A stretch of DNA of 64,000 nt from Eopsaltria australis (lineage: Eukaryota; Chordata; Aves; Passeriformes; Petroicidae). Made by a program: the position numbers and the translations under genes. Below the pieces are notes generated by a model. The model was not told the origin of the DNA and made no database searches. It saw only the letters and a program-made list of their open reading frames with translations. Location of the stretch: contig JAVTVJ010000050.1 of NCBI GenBank assembly GCA_034509425.1, positions 1,426,001-1,490,000 on the forward strand, given 5' to 3'. This document shows, in pieces, positions 37,201 to 49,400 of this stretch (its first letter is position 1; every line of letters starts with the position of its first letter).

Positions 37201-39949
37201 TCCTTGGTTTCCTCCAAAGCTGTGAATTTTCATGCCTCCTCCTCAGATGCTAAGCAAGTCAAGGGTTCATCCTCCCATCAAAGTTGAAAGATTTAGTGGG
37301 AAGAGATTTGCATTGAAACATTTACAGAGATTGCTTGTGGCTCACTGCAGTCTATCAAGCCCCTTTTTAAACCTCACAGTTGTAAACCCATTTCTAAGCT
37401 TGTCGTTTGGAAACAACTCTACATGAGAAGGTGAAAGGAGCATTTTCCACAGCGGTCTGGAATGTAAGAGCCAGTGAGAGGAGCAGAATGGGAGAACTGC
37501 TGTGAAAGGCTTCAGTAAGTGGCTGTTTTGTAGCAATCATTGAGTCTTGCATCTCAAAAACTCCCACTATTGCTCTGAACTTCATTGAGGAACAGCAATT
37601 GGCAGCATTTAAACCTTTACACACACTGGAGCACGTGTCTGAGTACCCTGATTTAGCTTTCTTCCCCTACCTGGGAAACACCTTTGGAATTGTAGTGTTT
37701 CACTATGGAAGAGCAAATAAATGGGGCATGAGTTGTGTCTCTCAGTACTGGAGTGTGTCCATAAACCAACTGCATCCTGAAAGGATGAAGCCAAATATGT
37801 CAGGATTAAACACGGCACTGAAACAGAAATTATGGTATTTTTTTTATAGAAGCGAACAGGTGGTGCTTTTAATCCAACCAAAATTAACCCATATTCAATA
37901 ATTTATGCACTCAAATTGACTCTAACAAATTCTGCTTAATTATGCATTCTTGGAAACATGCTTTACATTTGGTTTCAAATTGGAATTTACATCCAGCTAT
38001 GGTTATCTTCCCACAGCAGTTTCAGTATGTAATGAAGTAAGGAATTCAGGATATAAAGAATATTCAAAGTAACTTTGCTCTGAATCCAGTTGCAGTTGTC
38101 TACACAGTGTAATTGTCACATTTTCCCACAATGAAAATTAAAAACCCCCATATCTTTTTAAAAAAGCTGTTCAAAGAATGTTCTCACAAAACGAAAATAA
38201 AAATAGAGCAGCTCATTAGATCTGTAGCTTGACTCAGGAAAACATAAATACAGGAGTCAGTCTGTGTTTGAAGTAGAAAAAAGGAGGACAAATACACAGG
38301 TTGTCAGTAATCTTTAATGTCTTTCCTTTGTCTCACTCTGAAGTAAAAACAAGTGAAACTGTTGAAAGATAGGTTTATCTAATTCATGCCAATGGACTCT
38401 CTCTTTCCTCCCCCTGATTAGTACTTGGAATAATCTTTCTTTATTGATGTGGTGCACACTTTTTTTGTGTGCATATCTTGCTATTTTCTTCTGAAGAAAA
38501 AATGCTGCAAAATGATCAAATATATCTTTACTATGCAGTTTGGAGGAAGCTGAAAATTATTTTTCTTCTGCTCTTAGTGTTGACAAAAAGAACTATTTAA
38601 TGTATTTTTCTTATAACAGGAACTGGAATAATACTGCAGGAGTGAATTAGCATTAGTTCTAATCTTGCCTGGGAAAAAAATCAATCATGTTTTTACCTTT
38701 TTGTATGTTAGACATCAATGAGATTGTTCATATGAATAAAACCAATTTTTAATTTTTACAAGACTGAGCAGCAGTGGAGAGCTCTGGACAAGGTAGCAGT
38801 ACTTGTACAATTTTTAGTGTTTAGCTGATCAATTTTCAGGGAAACTGAATTTTTCCCTTTCAGCCTGTCTTGTAATCTGTTCATTGCTGCCACACAGGAT
38901 GCCACTGACTCTGTATTGGCATTGCTAAAAGTATTTATTTTTTCTTGTAGAGTTGAGGAAAGAATGCAGTGGAGAAAAATCAAAGCCTTTGCTGAAAATC
39001 CTGGTCTGTACTCAGTTGGGAGTGTCCAGCTGGAGTGTCCAGGGTTTGAGCAGATTTGGTACCACCTTCGTGAAATTTCTGTCTCAAATTGCAGGGACCT
39101 TGTTGGTAAAAGTAGAAACTTCAGCCTGAGGAGCAAGGAAAGCTCCCCTTGAGGGAGGGAGAAACCTGAACTGGGTGAAAGGCCTGGACAGTGCAGAAAC
39201 TTGAGGGACATTTGAGAAACTGAGGTGAACTGAAACCTAAAAGTTCCAACTTTCTCCTCACCCTCAGCATAAGCAGAATTTTTATTCCAGTTCAAATGTT
39301 GTAACACAGTGAAACGTTGCTGCTGTAAAGAAGCAGTCACTGAAGACCTTTCACAAAAGGTTGTGAGTTGTTAGCATGAAGAACAGCATCCAAACAGAAG
39401 CCTTTTGCTTGTCCTATCTTGTTACATTTTTCTTAGCGTGTTTCCATGCAGAAAGGTAGGTGAAAGCTCCCCTCTGTCAGGGGATGTTTGTAGGCAAGGA
39501 AAAAATAAGATCCTGGGTGACATCTAGGGGACGTGGTGGGTACGTAGCCAAGGCTGATGTGGAAAATTAAGGAAAACAGTCCTGTAGTAATCTGTGTTTA
39601 CTTCTATTTGCAGTTCTTGTGTTTGTATGTATTTACATACACGAATAATGATATGTATGAGGAAAACTGAAGGGAGAGTCTGGTTTGATGTCCCAGGAAA
39701 CCTGAGGTAGAGCAGAGCATGGAAAGCAGTGACACTGTGTGCACACCTCAACCTGCAACAGAAACAAAAAAAGGAGCTAAACACCACTTTTGCTTTCACA
39801 AATAGCAATCTAGAATTCAGGCTATCTATTTGTCTGCAGTACTTGAATTATACCACAGTAAAGAACTTTATTATATAATAATTACTAAGTAAACTCAGCA
39901 GTTACAGTGACCCTTCAAACTTTGATGCTTGAGTTGTTTTCTGTGCAGG
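28256..39949. other. AT-rich non-coding stretch, no gene recognised
   Basis: Apart from the 194-codon minus-strand frame listed separately, frames are 103 codons or shorter and unrecognised. Visible low-level structure: a G/T tract near 28745-28770, a 10-base C run at 32070-32079, and an 18-mer GTTTCAGTCYTGATACAG repeated at 34421 and 34448. A compositionally distinct block at about 31370-31520 could be a regulatory element. No transposon boundaries were found. Confidence 0.55.
38756..39340 (-). other. Unexplained 194-codon open frame, probably not a gene
   Basis: This is the longest frame in the window outside the ERV. The predicted product has no domain I recognise; it is rich in Ser, Leu and Gln, with no signal peptide and no strong transmembrane segment. 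A frame this long is uncommon but not impossible by chance in 64 kb of roughly 40% GC DNA (about 0.1 expected by a rough stop-codon estimate). I see no good promoter, paired splice sites or polyadenylation context to support it. It is recorded because of its length, not because of evidence for function. Confidence 0.15.
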
Positions 39950-40460
39950 CCAAGGGAGGCAATTCTGCCCCTCTGGTTCACTCTCATGAAATTCCCACCT
40001 GGAGTGTTCCTTCCAGCTCTGGTGACCCCAGCACAAGGACATGGAACTTCTGGAGTGAGTCCAGAGGGGCACAGAGAGGGTCACAGGGCTGGAGTCAGGC
40101 AGGGAGAGATGGGGGTGGATGCTCAGCCTGGAGAAGAGAAGGCTCTGGGGAGACCTTGGAGCCCCTTCAGGGGCTCCAGGAGAGCTGGGGAGGGACCTGG
40201 GACAAGGAATGGAGTGACAGGACAAGAGGGAATGGCTTTAAACTCAACGAGGTCAGATTTGGATAAGATATTAGGAAGGAATTCTTCCCTGTGAGGGTGG
40301 GGAGGCAAAGGTTGCCCAGAGAAGCTGTGACAGCCTCAAACATTGAAAGTGTCCAGTGGGGCCATGAGCAGCCTGGTCTGGTGGAAGGAGTTCCTGCCCA
40401 TGGCAGGGTGGAATGAGATGAGCTTTGGGGTCCCTTCCAACACAAACCATTTCATGATAC
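39950..40460 (+). mobile_element. CR1 LINE, 5'-truncated 3' end
   Basis: The segment reads through the familiar 3' part of chicken repeat 1: GGGAGGCAATTCTGCCCCTC, a CACCTGGAGTGTTCCTTCCAG block, TCAGCCTGGAGAAGAGAAGG, ACAGGACAAGAGGGAATGGC, AGGTTGCCCAGAGAAGCTGT, and CCCTTCCAACACAAACCATT. It ends in a degraded form of the ATTCTATG-type tail (TTTCATGATAC). It carries small gaps and substitutions relative to the consensus I remember, so it is an old copy. It is truncated at its 5' end, as most CR1 copies are, and keeps no usable reverse transcriptase frame. Open frames on both strands here are shadows of the repeat. Confidence 0.95.
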
Positions 40461-43400
40461 TCCTAGTGACCATATAAAATGGAGTACTGGGGCAGAACAG
40501 AGGTTTCTGGGACATGAGGCTGGTCACAGCTTTCTCCTGCTGTTCCTGTGACCAGCAAACAGCAAATCCAACCCAAACCCCCTTGTCTCTGTAGTAGCCT
40601 CCAGTTTACAGTGCAGAAGTTCAATTTTTAGAGCTCTCATGAATTGTTCAGTACATGCTGTTAATTATCAGCCAGTGTGAATCACCAAAGTCATAACCTG
40701 ACTCCTAAATGAGTTTCCCATAAATCTGTTCTATTCATTAGAGGTCAAGTTGATAACTGCTAAGAAGGAATATCAATGCTGCATATCAGTCTAGAAGGGT
40801 ATAATTGTAACTAAAAAAATCCTCAATCTTCCTCTAACTGTGCTCTAGATAATTTAAGCGTGGAACTCAAAGCCCTCAAGTAGCTGTTATTTCTTAACAA
40901 GACGCTGTGAAAGAGGAGAACAAATGAGAAAACCGTTGCAAAATAATTGTGGACATTTCTAAATATCTTGTGTATCTATGGAATAGAGATGGAATTTGTT
41001 TTGATAATCTTAAAGACTTATGACCAACCCTTTTCCTAAATACATTATCGATTATAGAGAATAATTATCCATAGGAAATATTATCCATTGGGAGGTATAG
41101 GAGATATTATCCATTGTAGGAGACAGTAACAGACAAGCTTCAGTCTTGGAAGGTGACAATAGGGGGAATTAATAAATTAATATCAACATTCAGTTTATGA
41201 AGATCTACTCTTGTATCTTCATGTTTAAAAAATCCCCAGCTTTTCTTCTAATTTTTCATGGTTGGTTGATTAGGGAAAAAAAGCAGCTGAAACTTACTTA
41301 GAGCATTTTAAAATAGAACATTTCTACTGTGTACACTCTAAGGTCACATCAATTTGAGAAAAGCTGCTGAAAAAAAATCAAATTATGAGCTAGAAATGTA
41401 ATATAAACATACTCTGAAACTAAATCATGTAGCTCATATATGCCACGTTTTTGGGAAGTTACATTTGTGAGCTTTCAATAAGGAATGCAATGCAGTAGAA
41501 CTTTTGGGAACAATTTTAATTTATTATCACTTGCAATGTGTGTTTAATAAAAACATGCAAATTGTCTTTGTAAGAGCATTGATTCAGGCAGGTTTAGTGG
41601 TCTGGACATCAAAAATATCATACAATAATCAAAAATGTCTTTCTTGTTAATAGGCAGGTCCTTTTTGGGTACCCAACAGTCATGTGGTGTAAAGCCCCAT
41701 ACTTCTGCTGAATTTAAATAAACTGACAACAATTAAGTTGGTCAGAAGAAATGTTTCCTTTTTATGGACAACAATGCCTTCCTTCCTGATAGATTTGCAC
41801 AGGTAAAATTTTGTACCAATATGAGGGTTTTTTTGAAAAATCTGGGGACAACTGCTGGCTAAATTCCATGTATCTGAGCACAGCTACATGGTATTTCTGC
41901 TGCTGCTATGAAATGGAAGCCAAAATGGAAATATGTAGAATTTTCATGCCATGTGAATGGTGAAACTTTGAAATAGATGCTGACAGAGGAGTTTATTTTT
42001 TTGACTAGGATTGCAGGATGGGAGGAGAGGTGATGAAACAAAACCAAGGAACTTTGAGATGAAGAAAAATCTGACAACTGAAGTCTACGAATTATTAATA
42101 AGATTATAGTTGGTTTAATGGATCCAATTAAATATAATTGACCTAATTTTATCAGCAAAAATTGTTCTGTTCAATTAGCATAAAATCAGGACAGCACCTA
42201 CATCAAAAGCTCCATATTAATACTTTTCTAATATACAGCATCTTACAGAATGTACAAGTCTTCATCTGTACAAGATTGTCTCTATTTGGGTTGTTTTAAG
42301 ATTTTTTTTTTATAACAGGGTTGATTTGGTTTGAGCCACAGGAATGAATTGTTAAAGTCTCATTTTACTGACAGATGTGACAGTAACTCTATAAATTGTT
42401 TATTGTACCATGTTCATGTGTCCTGCTCTAAAACTCATCAAATTAACTGGAAAGTCATCAGTTGACTTCAAACAGGCTTTTAAATAATGCCCACAGATAA
42501 ATGTGCACACTTTGTACTGTAGGTCTTCTCAATTTTAAATTTTAATCTTTTAGTGCTGTCATGGACTGAATGTGCAGTTCTGAGATTTCAGAGCTTCTTC
42601 ACCAGACACTTCTCTTGAAGATTTTATTAGTTTAATCCTCCAACACGAAAGGATCAGAGGCTTTCCCTCAAATTTGGACTGTGCCATTTGGGAGAAGAGG
42701 AATAACTTGTAATTTTTGATTCCATTCCTGAATTCGGTGGGAGATGAATGCGGCATTTTGAGATTCTGACTCTTCCTCATTAAAGAGGAAAAAAGAGGTT
42801 GTGGGAGGTGTAAAAATCTCATTTGTTAACTTTAATCAGTTAACTGTGAGTGCTTTTAAGGATTCAGTCAAATATATTTCTTAAATCAAATACATTTCCT
42901 TAATCAACATAAAGTCTGTAATATTTAAGGGTAACTGCTGTTCACCAATACCTGGCTTGTATTTTTTCTCAGTTTTAATTACAGCTTCTTACTCTTGTTG
43001 TTTGCTTTAGTAATTCTTTGTCTATACAGAAAATTATAGCAAGTTTAACAGAATCCTAGTTCAAGGAAAGTTATTTACGTGAACAGATCTTGCTCTAAAG
43101 TTCTTTATGCCTGGATTTGACCAAGGCCCTTAACCTGTCTCACCTTCAGAATGTTTAAAACATCTCTAAAACCTTCACATTCTTCTCTTCACAAAGAGGA
43201 AACCTGCCTGTGTCCGGAATCCTTTTTTCCCCAGGTTGATTTTATGACAACATTTCACTCTTCTACCACAATTCACTTCAAATTTGTCCTCAGTTTCTGT
43301 TGAAGATTACAGTGACCCAGCTCCAATCTTAGAAAACCCTTTCCAGCTAAATTCTTACACCCTGAGGAAAACGCCTCTGTATTTTGCTTTAGGCTTTTTT

Positions 43401-46400
43401 AGCCATCAATGGCAGGTCTTTTACAAAAGATGCTCCAAGGCCATCTTTAACCTCTTTGTCCTTTCACTCTCCAGGTGCTTCAGAGCAGGTAAGGGATTTT
43501 TAAATACATGCCAGTATGTGTGGAAAAATAATTCCTGACAAGTAACTGTCTTTCTGTCTTTCCAACTTCCATTTCTGTTCACAAAAGTGGCTTGCAGTAT
43601 TTTCCACACATTTTAGAGTCAATAATCATTTGTTAATAGTGAATTTTTGAAACTGAGTGGGGAATATTTGACTAGATTGGTTATCTATGTTGCAAGTTTT
43701 ATTTTTATTCCAGTTAGAGGTAGGATAATAGCATGAAGTTTTCTCAAAAAAGCAACTCCATACTTCTAGTTAGAGTATTTTCTAGCACATCCAAAAATAT
43801 TCCTTCCTTATCTGTGCACTAAAGTTTTTCTAACAAATGAATACTGGAGGCAGGAACACAAATGAAGTGAATGTTTAAAATTTTACGAGTTTTTTACGTG
43901 ATCTCTTCTGATCTACCTCTATAGCAACTTCTGTAACACAAAGCAAACAGCATTTCTCAGAGGAAAAGAAAATGAAGGAATTTGGTGTAGATCTGTTGGA
44001 TGGGTTAGTAAGGGTAGAAATACATGTTTACTACTCGAGGCTCCCAGCTCTTGCAATAATTGGTGATGTTCCTAAGGGTTTCCCTTCAGGAGTCATTTAA
44101 TGCCTATAAATCACAGCTTCCTTTCCAGGTAAATATCTGCCTGTCAAGGCTGCAGAAAAAAGCACGAACCCAAGCACTCCCTGAAGTTAAAAACCCAACT
44201 AAACAAACCCTTAAAAACAGGTGAAGCAGAGAGATAAAAGATCAAAAGAAAGTGAATTTCCATAGTTTTGAAAACATGGGTTTTTTCAGGTTCTACTTGT
44301 TTTCTGAGCACTGGGTTTATTAATGCTGTTTTTATTTGGATGCTGATGACCATAGCAGTTTTTAACACTTTGAAAAATCAGAATTTAAATTCTCTGAATT
44401 CAAAAGGGTTTGTTTGAATTCCTATGGGATGCTCTGGATCCCACTACTAGCAAGGGATCTTGCTTTGGAGGAATTATAGACTGGACATTGGAAGGGTTTA
44501 AAGGGCTTGGAACTTTTGGTGTTCACATAAACTAAACTTGCCTAACTGCAATTGTTCTGTTGCACGTCTTCCTTGCTTAAAGTTTATTTTAAGATGTGTT
44601 TTGTTCAGCAGTAAACGCCTCTTGTTGTCCTTCAGAGAGGTGTTTTCTCCTTTGTCAGCATCTTGTTCCCTGTATACTTGAAAAATATCCTTAAACCTCA
44701 ATCCTTTTAATTCTATATTTCTACCTTGCTATGTTTAAAATGCCTGTGACTTACCTGTCCCTCAAGGACTGTGGTGTTTTTGTACATTCAAGTCTTCTGT
44801 TCTTCCCTTCACATTTCCATCATCACCTCCCCAAAGTGCTTGCTCTAGACAAAGATAGAGTCTGGGCACACACATAACCCTGAAGTTTGCTGCGTAGAAA
44901 TGCATTCCTGATTAACACAACACAAAACAGTGAAATAAATATGGAAATAGCTCTGTTTTCACATCACACTGAGCAGGGAAAAAGGAGCAGAGGCTAAAAT
45001 GAGCAGTTCTGCCCAACGCCCCTCTCGTCACCTAAATAGGAAGATTGGAGGCTGAGTACTGGTGTCCTGTGAGGAATCATTCCAGTGAGACTTGGATGTT
45101 TTAATCTAAAGATCATGGGCTGGACAAGAGGAAATTTTCTCTATTGGAGATGTAGTTAGAAAAATCAGGTGTAGTGGTGGGAGCAGAGACCCTTGTTCAG
45201 GTCATCTTAGAGGATTTCGGTATTTTTAGGACCTACTTTGTCAGTAATCAGTGTCTGACTTGGGAGATCCATGAGGGAAGTGTGGCACTTGACTCTCAGG
45301 CTCTACACTACTGCTGATTTATTTCCAGTTTCCTGATCAGCTAAATCCCTGAGATTAACCTGGAAATGCCAGAGGCAATTTGAAACTTCTTGAACTGGTA
45401 ACCTGCAGGTGTTCTCACTTGAAAACCACCCCAAAATTATCGAGTCTTGGGGTCTCCAGAGCAGAATCTGGGACTGAGAATGGGATCAAACCCTGTGTGA
45501 TGTGGATGAGGCCAGAAAGTGCCAACTCTGGCAAATGTGGGCATTACCAGAGTTCAGCTGAACAGCATCTTCCTAGAGAAACCAAAGCACTGAAGTGATT
45601 GCTGAGAGCACAAAGCACATTGCTTAGCTGCACAATAATAACCAAAAAAAATCAGGGCACAGAGGAGTCTCAAAAGCATCATATGCTGAATAAATACCCA
45701 CAATATGTATTTTATAGTGTATTTAAAGCAAAAGATCAATCTCAATTTACATTGAGTTGCTTTCTCTTATTGTGAAAATAAGTCTTTAGACCTGCTTTGC
45801 ATGCAAATTTAAAATGCTATCTAAAGAGTTCTGGATAGCTGGATCAGCAAAGTATATATAGAGGGAAAAAAAGTAGATTTTACATCTGTACATACAGAAA
45901 TGAGGGTTTGACACCCCATGATTCACTTCATTAAAGTCAGTTAGTTTCAGACCTCTGTTCAGAGCAATAAAACGTGGGGAAACATGAAGTAAGGGAAGAA
46001 GGAGTGCATTAATGTCAGAACAGTTGTGAAATTAATGTGACCCTAAATAATAACCCTTTAGGCAGTACTGTTCAGACAGTAGTGACCAGGGCATTGCCAA
46101 GAGCTAAATTTGAATTGCACATTGTGTTACAAAACCAGTGTTCAGCAGTTCAGGTAAAGTTAAGGTTCCTTTTTTTAGCAGTAAATAAAGCAGAAACCCA
46201 GATCAGAAGATACCCAGTCACCCCCATGGATCACAAATAAACTGTGAGTGAAAAAACCAGAATTTTGTACATGTAAAACAAATACATGTTTATGTTCTGG
46301 GGAAAAAAAATCACATCAGTTTCCAGTAGCATCAGCAGTGTCTGTAAATGCAGTAGTAATTGTTTAACAATTAGGAAATTCCCAAAATGTAGATAACTAA

Positions 46401-49400
46401 TGTTATTTTAGTAATGGGAATTGAATTGCAGGTTTTGCCTATTTTTTCACATTTTTCTTTAAACCAGCCATTTCAAAAAGTGGATACATTTGTTAATTAA
46501 ATTTCAGAGTGTATTTTATGTTAATTACCCACACAATTAAGCAATACTAACTTACTGCAGAATTACAGCTAAATAAAATACCGAATATTTTCTGATAGAC
46601 ACCTTTTTAGGCAGTGAGGCAACAGGGAAGTGAATCTTAGAGTATGGCAAAGTGTACAGAGAATTCTGAACTTTATTCTTCCCACATAAGCATTCAGATA
46701 TAAACAAAATTTTTATTGTAATTCTCAGCTTAGCCAGATTTTAGCCACGTGTTCAGGCTTTGTCAGCTGCAGTGGATGTGGGAAGAGCTGGTTTACACTG
46801 GGAATATTTGAAGTGGCTGAAGAGCAGCTCTCAAGCTGATGAGATTGTAGCTGGAACAGCGGTGTCCATACAGTGAAACCTCTTCAAAAAGAGCTCAATA
46901 AATAGCTCTTTTCTGTAGCTTATAAAGGAAAATAAGAAGTTGAGTGTGATTCTGTGATACTGACTTAAAGGATGTCACCTGCTGCTGTGACCTGCATTTT
47001 GTTGGGTCTCATTAAACAGCCAAAATACCTAATTTTTTATTTGTATTATAGTTTGAATACTGAGGTTTGAAATATTTTATTTGAGAAATGATACTAGACT
47101 ATCCCATGGAATTTGAAAATTATGCTTTAAAAAACCTACTGAATTTATGAAAGGGCAGCAAAGCTGATAAAGACATTGAAAACCCCACACCACCTCAGTG
47201 TTTCTTCTGTCAGACTTCAGAAATTTTTTGTTCTCAAGAATCAAATTTAGGAGCAGGGATGAAAGGATGCAGCTCTGCTCGTTTCTCCTCACTTTGTGGA
47301 AAGAAACACCCAAGTTTGTTTGCCTTATTGTTAGCAAGGAGAGCCAGAAGTTGTGTTTTAGCCCACATTCAACATTTAATTTGTAGTTTCATTAGAGCAG
47401 CCTTTTCTACCTCTTTGTTAATTCTCCTTCAGTAGCTTCCCAAGAGCTACTTGTTTCTTTTACATTTGTTACTGAACTGTAGAAGGCTGATAAAATTTTG
47501 AGGGAGCAGTGTTTGCAATATTACAGAAGCCCTCTCTATTTTTCAAGCTACTGGTCTGAAGTGTGATTTGTAAAAAAAAAAAGTGGGGATGCCTTCAGAC
47601 CCTAAATGTTGAAATGTTTTCAATGAGAACTGTCTCTGGACATAGCTGTTTAATAACCATGCTAATGAAAAGATGCCAGTCCCTCAATATCACAATCTTT
47701 GAGGATGACAATTGCGGAGAGGCTTTTAGGACATGGGGTATTTCTTCCCTCCTTCTGCAGGGGATTGTTGCACCAGGGAGGTTGTTAATTACGGTTTTTC
47801 ACTGAAACAGTGGTGAGTGACTTTCAGCAGTGAAAAGAAAAAGACACATTTGAGGTAGAGAGATGCTGTAAAAAAGAAATAAAAGCCACCAAAGCGATTT
47901 CCCTGCTGATAGAGTTCTGTTAGTGTTTTGCATTATTTAGAACATACAAGAGCTAAATTGCTGTGAAAGATAATTGATGTCATAACAGGAGTGTTGAAGG
48001 CCAAAAGATGGTTGAAATATTTGACAGGCTTTTTGTTATTACCTCTAAGGTTACAGTGTCTGAAAAGCAAGCAGACATGATGTGATCCCGCAGCAGGAAT
48101 CTGTTCTTCATTTGACTGTGGTAACAGTGAAATCACATTTATAATAACCAATATACATGTGTGTGTACGTATCTTAAGGGTTTGATAATTGGAGATGTAG
48201 TTACAAAGTTGTCACTGGCTTTTGAAATGTCTTACATTTTAAATAGACTGGAAAAAAACATAATACAGATATATCTCCAGCTGAAAAAGGAAGAACTGCC
48301 GAGAGACTTAGTGCAGCATTTCAAAACAGAAACCTAAAAACCTACCTTTATTTTTGCCTGTTTGTAACACTGTTGCATGCACAAACCACATATTCTAAGA
48401 ATTATTATCACTTTCCTGCCTTCACACATAAACAGCTTTTCAGGATGAATGTGAGCCAAGCTTTAGAGATGCAGTCGTCTGTCCAATAAAAATAGGATAA
48501 GAAACCTCAAGTCTTTCACTAGATAATTTCATTGTATGTTTTAAATACTCTCTAGGAGAAAGGTTCAATGTAAAAAGCTCTGAGCAGCTGAAGGCTTATC
48601 TGAAACATTTCTAAAGGCTTGGTAAGAGCACAGAATCTCCTGCATGAAAATCTCCTGCAATGTGCCAAGGAGAATCTTTCACAATGGGGTTTGACAGAAC
48701 TCTGTCAAATTATGGACTTTATATTTCTATGTTAGGTGTTTCCTGTGCATCAGGCTTGCTCATTTTATCCTGGTTCTAAAACATTCGGCTTGGAAAATTT
48801 AGTTCAGCCAGTTTTAGCTCAGAAAGAGTCTATTGCTTTCACAAGTTCCCAGGTTTGCACTTAGGGCAGGGGAAAGCATGGAATTAAGCATTGTTATAGC
48901 AAAATGAACCAAAGTCCCAACTTTTAGAAGTGAGTTTTCCTCCTCAGATTTTGCTCTGACTAAAGAGAATCCCAATTTGGTGTGAAGCTGTTTCACTGTT
49001 GCTAAAATTGCCAGTATTGGTCGTCTGAAGCTCAGCTGCACAACAGGGGAACAGGATGAAGTTTGTTACATCAGGGTTGTGGCTTTTAATACCTTGAAAA
49101 TAAATACCAGCTTTCACCCCAAAGCAAACCAATTCCCCAGGGTGTTCTGAGGGAGCCATTGGCTGCTCTGTTGGACTCCCCCATCCCATTTTGCTGGGAA
49201 TTCCCTGCCACCCCCCAAAGGTGCCCTCTCCAGGAGCAGTTTTCCATCAGCCCTAATGAGCAGCAGATGAAATCCCATTGGCTGTCTGAAGCCATCCAAT
49301 TCTCACCCCAACTCTGCACATGTTAACATGTTGATAATGATATTTTCTCTGGGTTCAAGTGCTTCATTATCAAGATTAACCTTCATTTTATTCTTCATTC

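Noticed and set aside
39902..40445. Overlapping frames of 92-121 codons on both strands
   Set aside because: All coincide with the CR1 3' end and are not part of its reverse transcriptase in a usable form.
49318..49331. Perfect palindrome ACATGTTAACATGT as a p53-type response element
   Set aside because: The spacing between the two CATG cores is four bases rather than the six of a canonical p53 site, so it is recorded only as a palindrome.
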